Shown in pieces: positions 1-5,807 of a DNA stretch of 19,326 nt. The position numbers and the translations under genes are program-made. The DNA comes from Sphingomonas sp. (GTDB lineage: Bacteria > Pseudomonadota > Alphaproteobacteria > Sphingomonadales > Sphingomonadaceae): positions 1 through 19,326 of the forward strand of contig JAICXF010000036.1 of NCBI GenBank assembly GCA_025981625.1. The letters run 5' to 3'. The first letter of the stretch is position 1, and each line of letters begins with the position of its first letter. Under the pieces are notes generated by a model. The model made no database searches and was not told the DNA's origin. It worked only from the letters and a program-made list of their open reading frames with translations.

Positions 1-39
1 CCAAGCTTCGCTAGGCGGCGAGCCGCCAAGCTACGCTAT
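1..39. repeat. Direct repeat flanking a GC palindrome
   Basis: A 13-base unit at 1-13 (CCAAGCTTCGCTA) recurs at 26-38 with one mismatch (CCAAGCTACGCTA). Between and partly overlapping them, at 14-27, lies a perfect palindrome GGCGGC-GA-GCCGCC. This looks like a piece of an intergenic repeat family, cut by the window edge. It could also be part of a terminator for a gene upstream of the window, although no T-run follows. Family membership is inference; the repeats themselves are visible. Confidence 0.5.
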
Positions 40-62
40 CCTTCTCCCGTCAAGGGCGAAGG
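40..62. repeat. Hairpin upstream of the first gene
   Basis: An imperfect inverted repeat: CCTTC-T-CCC, loop GTCAA, GGG-C-GAAGG. Its 3' end touches the Shine-Dalgarno (GAGGAG at 66-71) of the dehydrogenase gene. It may be a terminator or repeat remnant from the upstream unit, or it may affect translation of the first gene. There is no trailing T-run, so a simple intrinsic terminator is unlikely. Confidence 0.45.
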
Positions 63-78
63 GCTGAGGAGTTGAGTG

Positions 79-981
79 ATGGCACGGATCGCATTTATCG
101 GCCTTGGGCACATGGGCGGCGGAATGGCTCCGAACCTCGTCAAGGCTGGGCACGAGGTGCGCGCGTTCGATCTCGTTGCGGACGCCGTCAGCAAGGCGGT
201 GGAGGCCGGCTGTTCCGCGGCTGGTTCGGCGGCAGAATCCGTCAAGGACGCGGACGTCGTCATTACCATGCTGCCGGCCGCGCACCACGTCCGAACGGTC
301 TATGAGAATGACGTCGCACCCAACGCCCACCCCCGCGCTCTCCTGATCGACTGCTCGACGATCGACGTGTCCAGCGCGCGCGAGGTGGGCGCCGGCCTCG
401 ACGAGCTCGGTTTCGAATTCCTCGATGCGCCCGTTTCCGGCGGGATCGCCGCGGCAGCGTCGGGCAATCTGACTTTCATGGTCGGCGGCAGCGACGCCGG
501 TTTCGAGCGGGCGCGGCCCTTGCTCGATCCAATGGCCAGGGCGGTGATCCACGCCGGACATCTCGGCGCGGGACAGGCCGCCAAGATCTGCAACAACCTG
601 ATCCTTGGCGCGACCATGGCGGCGACTTGCGAGGCGTTCGTGCTGGCGGAGAAGCTCGGGCTCGACCTCCGCACCTTCTTCGACATTTCGTCGAAGGCCT
701 CGGGCCAGAGCTGGTCGATGACCAGCTACACCCCCGTCCCGGGCGTCGGCCCCGACACGCCGGCCGACCACGACTACGAAGGCGGCTTCGCGGCGGCCCT
801 GATGCTCAAGGACCTGAAGCTTGCGGCCGATGCCGCAAGCAGTGTCGGCGCCTACACGCCCATGGGTGCCGAAGCCCAGGAGCTCTATCAGCGCTTCGTC
901 GACGCGGGCGGCGGCTCGAAGGATTTTTCTGGAATCATCCGGATGATCGGCGAAAGTGCGAAAGCGCCTGATCGGCAATAG
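79..981 (+). CDS. mmsB: 3-hydroxyisobutyrate dehydrogenase (beta-hydroxyacid dehydrogenase family)
   Basis: A 300-residue cytosolic NAD-dependent dehydrogenase predicted to oxidise 3-hydroxyisobutyrate to methylmalonate semialdehyde in valine breakdown. The Rossmann motif GLGHMGGGMA is at residues 8-17. The substrate-binding motif DAPVSGG is at 116-122. The family's catalytic lysine lies in GAGQAAKICNN (K169, with N173). The length fits the family (about 290-300). I chose ATG 79, where GAGGAG (66-71) is 7 bases upstream, over GTG 76. The lipoprotein cytochrome gene follows with only 10 bases between, but no functional link is evident. Related enzymes act on glyoxylate/tartronate semialdehyde or other 3-hydroxyacids, so the substrate is inferred. 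Family assignment is secure. Confidence 0.88.
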   Translation: MARIAFIGLGHMGGGMAPNLVKAGHEVRAFDLVADAVSKAVEAGCSAAGSAAESVKDADVVITMLPAAHHVRTVYENDVAPNAHPRALLIDCSTIDVSSAREVGAGLDELGFEFLDAPVSGGIAAAASGNLTFMVGGSDAGFERARPLLDPMARAVIHAGHLGAGQAAKICNNLILGATMAATCEAFVLAEKLGLDLRTFFDISSKASGQSWSMTSYTPVPGVGPDTPADHDYEGGFAAALMLKDLKLAADAASSVGAYTPMGAEAQELYQRFVDAGGGSKDFSGIIRMIGESAKAPDRQ

Positions 982-991
982 GGAGATGTCT

Positions 992-1567
992 ATGCGTATG
1001 GTGATCACTGCCGCCGCCTGCACGTTGCTCGCGGCCTGTGGCGGACCGCAGACGAGCCAGGCGAACAATGCGCAGGCGAATATCAGCAAGGATTCCCGGC
1101 CACCCGCAACGGCCGGCTCGAACAGCGTGAACGGCATGGCGATGGTGGCGGTGCCGTCGGTGAGCGGAGCCGCCGCGGTGAAGGTCATGCATGCCCGGTA
1201 CGAAGGCATGGAGACGATCGGCAAGGACTTCAAAGCGCTGCACCGTGAATTCGACTCGCCCTCTCCGGATATGGCCATTGTCAGGACGGCGGCGGGAGAA
1301 ATCGCCGGTCTGTCCCGCGAGGCTTCCGGATGGTTCCCCGCGGGGACCGGTCCTGACGTCGGCAAAACCGGCGCAAAGCCGGAAATCTGGGCCGATCCGC
1401 ACGATTTCGCGCAGAAGCTGAGCGCCTTCCAACGAGAAGCGGCGGCATTCAATGCGACCACGACGCGCAATGATCTTGCGGCGATGAAGGCCCGCTACGC
1501 AGACCTCGGCGGCGCGTGCAAGGCGTGCCACGACAAATACCGGTCGGAGATGCACCACGACCACTGA
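992..1567 (+). CDS. Lipoprotein class II cytochrome c (cytochrome c'/c556 type)
   Basis: A 191-residue periplasmic electron carrier. It begins with a short hydrophobic signal and the lipobox LAAC (C16), so it should be lipidated and membrane-anchored. The rest is the helical class II cytochrome layout, with the single heme site at the very C-terminus: CKACH (C176, C179, axial H180), then a His-rich tail. ATG 992 is chosen because AGGGAG (980-985) lies 6 bases upstream; ATG 986 directly abuts that sequence and ATG 998 would shorten the signal. Its end overlaps the proposed start of the cytochrome b561 gene, suggesting translational coupling and an electron-transfer pair. Cytochrome c' proteins may also bind NO or other gases; the actual role is not shown by the sequence. 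Confidence 0.82.
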   Translation: MRMVITAAACTLLAACGGPQTSQANNAQANISKDSRPPATAGSNSVNGMAMVAVPSVSGAAAVKVMHARYEGMETIGKDFKALHREFDSPSPDMAIVRTAAGEIAGLSREASGWFPAGTGPDVGKTGAKPEIWADPHDFAQKLSAFQREAAAFNATTTRNDLAAMKARYADLGGACKACHDKYRSEMHHDH

Positions 1568-2210
1568 TCCGCAGCCGGTCTGGGATCTTCCCGTCCGGCT
1601 CGTCCACTGGTTGTTCGCCGTGCTGATCGCGTTCAGCTGGTGGTCGGTCCACCACCATCACACCGACTGGCACATCTGGTCGGGCTGCGCGATCCTGACA
1701 CTGCTCATCTTCCGGCTGCTGTGGGGGTTCGTCGGCAGCTCGACGGCGCGCTTTGCGAATTTCGTTCGCGGACCGCGAGGGATCAGCGACTATTTCCGCA
1801 GCAGATGGAACGGGATCGGCCACAATCCGCTTGGCGCGCTTAGCGTCCTCGTCCTGTTCGCGGCGCTCGCGGTTCAGGTCGGCCTCGGGCTAGTCGCCGA
1901 AGACGAGGACGGACTCTACACCGGTCCGCTTTACCGATTGGTCAGTACCGACACCTCGGACAAAGCGCGCGACCTCCACGCGCTGTGGTTCAACGTGATC
2001 CTGGGGCTCATCGTCCTGCACGTGGCCGCCATCGTCTTTTACCGGTTGCGCGGCCGACGCCTGCTTAAACCGATGATTACCGGCCGGGCCATTCTCGACC
2101 GGGGCACTCAACCGATGCGGCCCGGCCGATGGTGGGTCGGTTTGATCTGCCTTGCTATCAGTATTGGAATTACGCGCTGGATCATCGCCGGCGCCCCGCC
2201 TTTCTCTTGA
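1557..2210 (+). CDS. Cytochrome b561 family di-heme membrane protein, probable ACG start
   Basis: An integral inner-membrane b-type cytochrome with four hydrophobic helices, thought to pass electrons between the quinone pool and periplasmic carriers. Conserved segments are WDLPVRLVHW at the first helix (a heme-ligand His), HIWSG, GHNPLGA, LHALWFN and LHV in the last helices. No ATG, GTG or TTG occurs in this frame between the in-frame stop at 1485 and TTG 1611, yet a TTG 1611 start would remove the conserved first His. ACG 1557 gives (M)TTDPQPVWDLP and has GGAG (1546-1549) exactly 7 bases upstream. I therefore annotate 217 residues from ACG 1557; TTG 1611 is the fallback. It overlaps the cytochrome c gene by 11 bases, supporting a coupled redox pair. 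Confidence 0.8.
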   Translation, partial: TTTDPQPVWDLPVRLVHWLFAVLIAFSWWSVHHHHTDWHIWSGCAILTLLIFRLLWGFVGSSTARFANFVRGPRGISDYFRSRWNGIGHNPLGALSVLVLFAALAVQVGLGLVAEDEDGLYTGPLYRLVSTDTSDKARDLHALWFNVILGLIVLHVAAIVFYRLRGRRLLKPMITGRAILDRGTQPMRPGRWWVGLICLAISIGITRWIIAGAPPFS

Positions 2211-2253
2211 TCCCTCCCTTGCGACTAGACAATCGAAGCGCCACATCGTCGTC

Positions 2254-2826
2254 ATGCTGATCCGCACCGAACAGACGCCAAACCCCGCTACCCGCAAGTT
2301 CCTGCCGGGTCAGACCGTGATGGATGCCGGAACTCGCGATTTCGCGGATTCGGAGAGCGCTCGGGCTTCTCCGCTGGCGGAGGCGCTATTCGACAGCGGC
2401 ATGGTCGAAGGCGTCTTCTACGGCCGCGACTTCGTGTCGGTGACTGCCGCTCCCGGCGTATCGTGGACCGATCTCGAACCGCTGGTGCTCGAGACGTTGC
2501 TCGACCATTTCATCACCGCCGCGCCGCTGTTCGCACCAGGCACGGCCGCCGGAATCCAGGTCGCCCCGGACGCCGGCTTCGATGAAGATCCGGACGACGC
2601 CGAAATCATCGATCAGATCAAGGAGCTGATCGAGACCCGCGTCCGGCCCGCGGTGGCGCAGGACGGCGGCGACATCGCCTACAAGGGCTATCGCGATGGG
2701 CACCTGTACCTGACGATGCACGGCGCCTGCTCCGGCTGCCCCTCCTCGACCGTGACGCTCAAGCGCGGAATCGAGAGCCTCATCCGCCATTACGTCCCCG
2801 AAGTGGAAACCGTCGAAGCCGTCTAA
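2254..2826 (+). CDS. NifU/Nfu-type iron-sulfur cluster carrier
   Basis: A 190-residue protein with two domains. The N-terminal Nfu domain (about 1-88) begins with the hallmark RTEQTPNPATRKFLPG and contains SPLAEALF. The C-terminal NifU thioredoxin-like domain (about 115-185) has DGGDIAYKGY and the cluster-binding GACSGCPSST (C159 and C162). Such proteins carry assembled 4Fe-4S clusters to target enzymes. MiaB, encoded further along this window, is a 4Fe-4S client type, but any pairing is inference. ATG 2254 matches the family N-terminus; its Shine-Dalgarno is weak. It sits 43 bases after the cytochrome gene and 30 bases before tsaB. Confidence 0.92.
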   Translation: MLIRTEQTPNPATRKFLPGQTVMDAGTRDFADSESARASPLAEALFDSGMVEGVFYGRDFVSVTAAPGVSWTDLEPLVLETLLDHFITAAPLFAPGTAAGIQVAPDAGFDEDPDDAEIIDQIKELIETRVRPAVAQDGGDIAYKGYRDGHLYLTMHGACSGCPSSTVTLKRGIESLIRHYVPEVETVEAV

Positions 2827-2856
2827 CTTTCGGGGGCTTGCGGCGTTGAGGCGCCT

Positions 2857-3486
2857 GTGACCAGTATCGCACCCATGATCCTGGCGTTCGACACGTCCAG
2901 TTCCGCCTGTACCGCCGCCTTGTTCGACGGTTCCGGGGCATGCCTAGCTCGCGCCGACGAAGTGATCGGCCGGGGCCATGCCGAGCGACTGGTTCCGATG
3001 ATTGGGGAGCTGATGGACGGCCGAGCGGCCACCCGCGTCATGGTTGGAGTTGGGCCCGGCAGCTTCACCGGCATTCGAGTCGCTATTGCGGCGGCGCACG
3101 GGTTGGCGATCGGCTGGGGCGCCGAGCTCACCGGCATGTCGTCGCTCGCAATGCTCGCGGCGGCAGCACCCCCGACCGACGAGATCGCGGCGGCGGTGCT
3201 TGGCGGGCATGGTGAACTGTTTGTGCAGCAGTTCGATGGTCGAATCCTCGAACCGACCTCTCACCTCTTCAATGCCGCGCCCGCTGAGGCTGCGCGACGG
3301 ACGTCCGCCAAGCTGGCGGTAGGTTCGGGCGCGGCGCCGCTCGTCGAGGCGCGCGGGTGGGGAGAAGCGCGCCCGCTCCTCCCTTCCGCATCAGATGCAT
3401 TCCGACTGCCCGAGTCGCTGCGGCATCTCGCTCCCAAGCCCGTTTATGCACGCGCGCCTGACGCGCGCGTGCCGGAGGCCGCGTGA
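2857..3486 (+). CDS. tsaB: tRNA threonylcarbamoyladenosine biosynthesis protein TsaB
   Basis: Non-catalytic partner of TsaD in forming t6A37 on tRNAs that read ANN codons. Visible ASKHA-fold features are the N-terminal phosphate loop ILAFDTSSSACTAAL, HAERL in the next helix, and the signature GPGSFTGIRVA (residues 66-76). GTG 2857 has TTGAGG five bases upstream and gives 209 residues; ATG 2875 (203 residues, starting MILAFDTS) fits family N-termini slightly better but lacks a clear ribosome site. The stop overlaps the rimI start (TGATG), so the two are translationally coupled. This pairing is common because both act in the translation apparatus. Confidence 0.92.
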   Translation: MTSIAPMILAFDTSSSACTAALFDGSGACLARADEVIGRGHAERLVPMIGELMDGRAATRVMVGVGPGSFTGIRVAIAAAHGLAIGWGAELTGMSSLAMLAAAAPPTDEIAAAVLGGHGELFVQQFDGRILEPTSHLFNAAPAEAARRTSAKLAVGSGAAPLVEARGWGEARPLLPSASDAFRLPESLRHLAPKPVYARAPDARVPEAA

Positions 3487-3965
3487 TGGCCACGGTGGAA
3501 CGGCTGGTGCAGATCGACGAGGGTGACTCCGAAGACATCGACGCGGTCATGACGGTGATGGACTCCGCCTTCGGCAGGCATTTCGGCGAGGCGTGGACGC
3601 GCTCGCAGCTCGCCGGAATCCTGCCGATGGGCGGCGTTCGACTGATGGTCGCCCGCGAACCGGGTAGCGCGGCAGCCGTCGGCTTTTCGCTGTTTCGGAC
3701 CGTGGCGGACGAGTCCGAGCTGCTTCTGCTCGCAGTCCTCCCGAGCCATCACCGGCGCGGCGTCGGGCGCGACTTGCTGAGCGCGTTCTTGAACGGCGTT
3801 CGAAATGAGGGAGTAACGCGGGTCCACCTGGAAGTGCGCGACGGAAATCCGGCGGTCGCAATGTATCGAGCGGCCGGCTTTTCCCCGGTTGGGCGCCGCC
3901 GCAATTATTATCATTCTCCGGACGGGAAGCGTTTCGACGCAATCACTTTGGCACATCGACTTTAG
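3486..3965 (+). CDS. rimI: GNAT N-acetyltransferase, ribosomal protein S18 alanine acetyltransferase (RimI)
   Basis: A 159-residue GNAT-fold enzyme expected to acetylate the N-terminal alanine of ribosomal protein S18 using acetyl-CoA. The acetyl-CoA pyrophosphate loop is HRRGVGRDLL (about 89-98). The C-terminal motif LEVRDGNPAVAMYRAAGF (115-132) is typical of RimI, with the N and Y used in the active site. ATG 3486 has CGGAGG (3473-3478) seven bases upstream and overlaps the tsaB stop. Position directly after tsaB is the main reason to prefer RimI over a generic GNAT; true substrate not provable here. Confidence 0.86.
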   Translation: MATVERLVQIDEGDSEDIDAVMTVMDSAFGRHFGEAWTRSQLAGILPMGGVRLMVAREPGSAAAVGFSLFRTVADESELLLLAVLPSHHRRGVGRDLLSAFLNGVRNEGVTRVHLEVRDGNPAVAMYRAAGFSPVGRRRNYYHSPDGKRFDAITLAHRL

Positions 3966-4040
3966 TTAAGTATGTTCAATTCTGTCCCGACTTCATCCAC
4001 AGTTGCGAACGGCAATGGACGAGCGTAACAAGGAAATTGT

Positions 4041-4054
4041 GCAGTAGTAACTGC
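4041..4054. promoter_or_regulatory. Inverted repeat in the mucR-type gene leader
   Basis: A perfect short palindrome GCAGT-AGTA-ACTGC lies 31 bases upstream of the regulator's start codon. A weak promoter candidate precedes it (TTGCGA at 4003-4008, GTAACA at 4025-4030, 16-base spacer), which would place the palindrome near the transcription start. MucR/Ros proteins commonly repress their own genes, so this could be an operator, but MucR usually prefers AT-rich sites. Low confidence. Confidence 0.3.
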
Positions 4055-4085
4055 GCAGCCTCTGCTCGAAGTCAGGAAATACAAG

Positions 4086-4511
4086 ATGGCCGAATTGCAA
4101 AATGGCGAGGACACTTTGCTGACGCTGACCGCCGACATCGTTGCGGCGCATGTCAGCAACAATAGTGTTGCGGTCAACGACTTGCCGAACCTCATCCAGA
4201 ACGTCCACGCCGCGCTTGCGGGCATTTCGGGGAGGACCGCGGCTCCGGAGCCGAGACCCGAGCCCAAGGTTTCTATCCGGTCGTCGATCAAGCCCGACTA
4301 TATCGTGTGTCTCGAGGACGGGAAAAAGCTGAAGATGCTGAAACGGCATCTGATGACCCACTACAGCATGACGCCCGACCAATATCGGCAGAAGTGGGGA
4401 CTTGCCGCCGACTACCCGATGGTGGCGCCAAACTACGCCGAACAGCGCCGGACGCTCGCCAAGTCGATCGGGCTGGGCACCAAGCGTCGGAAGACCCGGG
4501 CAAGTAAATAA
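4086..4511 (+). CDS. MucR/Ros family zinc-finger transcriptional regulator
   Basis: A 141-residue DNA-binding protein of the prokaryotic Cys2His2-type family. The N-terminal part (1-48) is the helical oligomerisation segment (LTADIVAAHVSNNSV, DLPNLIQNVH). After a Pro-rich linker comes the zinc finger: C75-LE-D78, nine residues, then H88-LMT-H92, followed by MTPDQYRQKWGL and a basic tail. The Asp in the second ligand position is a known variant in this family. MucR proteins act as H-NS-like global repressors of surface polysaccharide, motility and cell-cycle genes. AGGA at 4074-4077 is 8 bases from ATG. It stands alone between rimI (120-base gap) and fur (119-base gap). Targets are unknown. 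Confidence 0.92.
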   Translation: MAELQNGEDTLLTLTADIVAAHVSNNSVAVNDLPNLIQNVHAALAGISGRTAAPEPRPEPKVSIRSSIKPDYIVCLEDGKKLKMLKRHLMTHYSMTPDQYRQKWGLAADYPMVAPNYAEQRRTLAKSIGLGTKRRKTRASK

Positions 4512-4514
4512 TTC

Positions 4515-4575
4515 GTCGTTGCGGAGCGAAGCAATCCAGACCGCCGGCACCCGGATTGCTTCGTCATGCACTCCT
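4515..4575. repeat. Palindromic intergenic repeat after the mucR-type gene
   Basis: A perfect 11-base stem, CGAAGCAATCC (4527-4537) and GGATTGCTTCG (4553-4563), encloses a 15-base loop. The flanks CGTCGTTGCGGAG and CGTCATGCACTCCTG look like decayed outer arms. This resembles a family of palindromes common in alphaproteobacterial intergenic regions with cores like TTGCGAGCGAAGC and AGCAATCCAG (recalled, not searched). It could also end mucR transcription or stabilise the 3' end, but no T-run follows. Confidence 0.6.
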
Positions 4576-4595
4576 GAAAACAAGAATTGCGGCCT

Positions 4596-4624
4596 TTGAC
4601 CGGCCCCCCTGGAATGCTTAACTT
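4596..4624 (+). promoter_or_regulatory. Candidate promoter for fur giving a leaderless message
   Basis: TTGACC (4596-4601) is followed after 16-17 bases by TTAACT/TAACTT (4618-4624), a reasonable sigma-70 pair. The expected transcription start would fall at about 4630-4631, essentially on the fur ATG (4631). No Shine-Dalgarno lies before that ATG, which agrees with a leaderless transcript. Confidence 0.4.
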
Positions 4625-4630
4625 GGCTCC

Positions 4631-5053
4631 ATGACGCGGACGATCGATATCGAGGCGCTGTGCGCCGACAAGGGGCTGCGCATTACCGAACAGCGCAAGG
4701 TCATCGCGCGCGTTCTCGGCGAGAGCGAGGATCATCCCGACGTCGAAACGCTGCATGCGCGCGCCGCGGCGGTCGATCCCAACATCTCGATCGCGACGGT
4801 ATATCGGACGGTACGGCTGTTCGAGGAGGCCGGAATCCTGGAGCGGCACGAGTTCGGCGACGGCCGATCACGCTACGAGGCCGCGTCCGAAAACCATCAC
4901 GATCATCTGATCGACGTCGAGACCGGAAACGTCATCGAGTTCGCCGACGACGAGCTCGAGACGCTGCAGAGGCGCATTGCGGAAAAACTCGGCTTTCGCT
5001 TGGTCGATCATCGGATGGAACTCTACGGCGTCTCCCTCGACCGCGATCGCTAG
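4631..5053 (+). CDS. fur: Fur family metal-responsive regulator
   Basis: A 140-residue ferric-uptake-type regulator. The winged-helix domain (about 1-80) includes LRITEQRKVIARVL and the recognition region SIATVYRTVRLFEEAGILER. The dimerisation/metal domain has HHDHLID (H89, H90, H92) and E103, with H127 in the late helix. The CxxC structural zinc motif of E. coli Fur is absent: the equivalent stretch reads DVETGNVIEF, the usual alphaproteobacterial form shared by Fur and Mur. It could therefore respond to iron or manganese; sequence alone does not decide. There is no Shine-Dalgarno at ATG 4631 (see the promoter entry). plsC follows after 25 bases from its preferred start. Confidence 0.92.
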   Translation: MTRTIDIEALCADKGLRITEQRKVIARVLGESEDHPDVETLHARAAAVDPNISIATVYRTVRLFEEAGILERHEFGDGRSRYEAASENHHDHLIDVETGNVIEFADDELETLQRRIAEKLGFRLVDHRMELYGVSLDRDR

Positions 5054-5078
5054 GCGGGGCCCGAACGCGCGAGCATTG

Positions 5079-5807
5079 GTGCGCCTCGCCGCCGTGGTCG
5101 TGCTGTTTGCGATCCTTGCGCCGATTCACATCTTGACCAAGAAGTTGATTGGCCGCTCGTCCTGGCCGCGTCGGTTCCTGTCGGCGACGGCGATCGCCTT
5201 CGGATTGCGAGTGAGGGTGCGCGGCGAACCGGTTGGCAATCACGCACTGCTCGTCGCCAACCACACCAGCTGGCTCGACATCGTCCTGCTCGGCGGCGCG
5301 GTGGGAAGCGCCTTCGTCTCCAAGGATCAGCTCGGCCATCCATTCATCCACTGGCTCGCGGACCAGAACGGGACGATTTATGTCAAGCGGAGCGACCTCA
5401 AGGGCGCTCGCGACCAGGCGGTGATGCTCGCCCGCGCCCTGGAGCGAGAAAAGCCGGTCACCGTCTTCCCCGAGGGAACAACGGGGCCCGGATCATACCT
5501 GCTGCCGTTCCGGTCTACCTTGCTCGAAGCGGCCAGCTACAGCGGGGCGGATGTGGAAATTCGTCCGGTTGCGATCGACTATGGCGAGGCTCGCCAGGAG
5601 GTCGCCTGGTTCGACGCCGAGCGCGGGATGGATAACGTCTGGCGAATCCTTGGCCGACGCGGGAAGTTGCCGGTGACGATCCAAGTTCTTGCGCCGCTCG
5701 ACCGCTCGGCAGGGCGCAAGCTCCTGACCGGGGCGGCACGCCACGCGATTGCCGAAAGCCTCGGCTTCAAGTCCGAACCTCAGTCGCCTATAGGCGGAGA
5801 CGAATGA
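5079..5807 (+). CDS. plsC: 1-acyl-sn-glycerol-3-phosphate acyltransferase
   Basis: Membrane-bound acyltransferase converting lysophosphatidic acid to phosphatidic acid, the second acylation of phospholipid synthesis. With the GTG 5079 start (242 residues) there is an N-terminal hydrophobic helix (about 3-20). Acyltransferase motif I is NHTSWLD (H62 and D67), a GTIYVKR block at 98-104, motif III is FPEGTT (130-135), and RPVAI (162-166) is motif IV. The start is uncertain: TTG 5076 and GTG 5079 are adjacent, with only GCGAG upstream, and the longer frame would run 77 bases into fur. The stop overlaps miaB's ATG (ATGA). Related enzymes acylate other lyso-lipids such as ornithine lipids. Confidence 0.88.
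   Translation: MRLAAVVVLFAILAPIHILTKKLIGRSSWPRRFLSATAIAFGLRVRVRGEPVGNHALLVANHTSWLDIVLLGGAVGSAFVSKDQLGHPFIHWLADQNGTIYVKRSDLKGARDQAVMLARALEREKPVTVFPEGTTGPGSYLLPFRSTLLEAASYSGADVEIRPVAIDYGEARQEVAWFDAERGMDNVWRILGRRGKLPVTIQVLAPLDRSAGRKLLTGAARHAIAESLGFKSEPQSPIGGDE

Noticed and set aside
1..62. CRISPR-like repeat
   Set aside because: There are only two repeat units with a palindromic middle, no spacers of regular size and no cas genes.
31..1470. Long minus-strand open frame (479 codons) across the dehydrogenase and cytochrome genes
   Set aside because: It is antisense to two genes with clear motifs and its translation is Arg/Ala-rich without any recognisable domain, as expected in GC-rich DNA.
4527..4563. 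Intrinsic terminator of the mucR-type gene
   Set aside because: The stem is perfect but is not GC-rich in the usual way and lacks a T-run; similarity to a dispersed palindrome is the stronger explanation.
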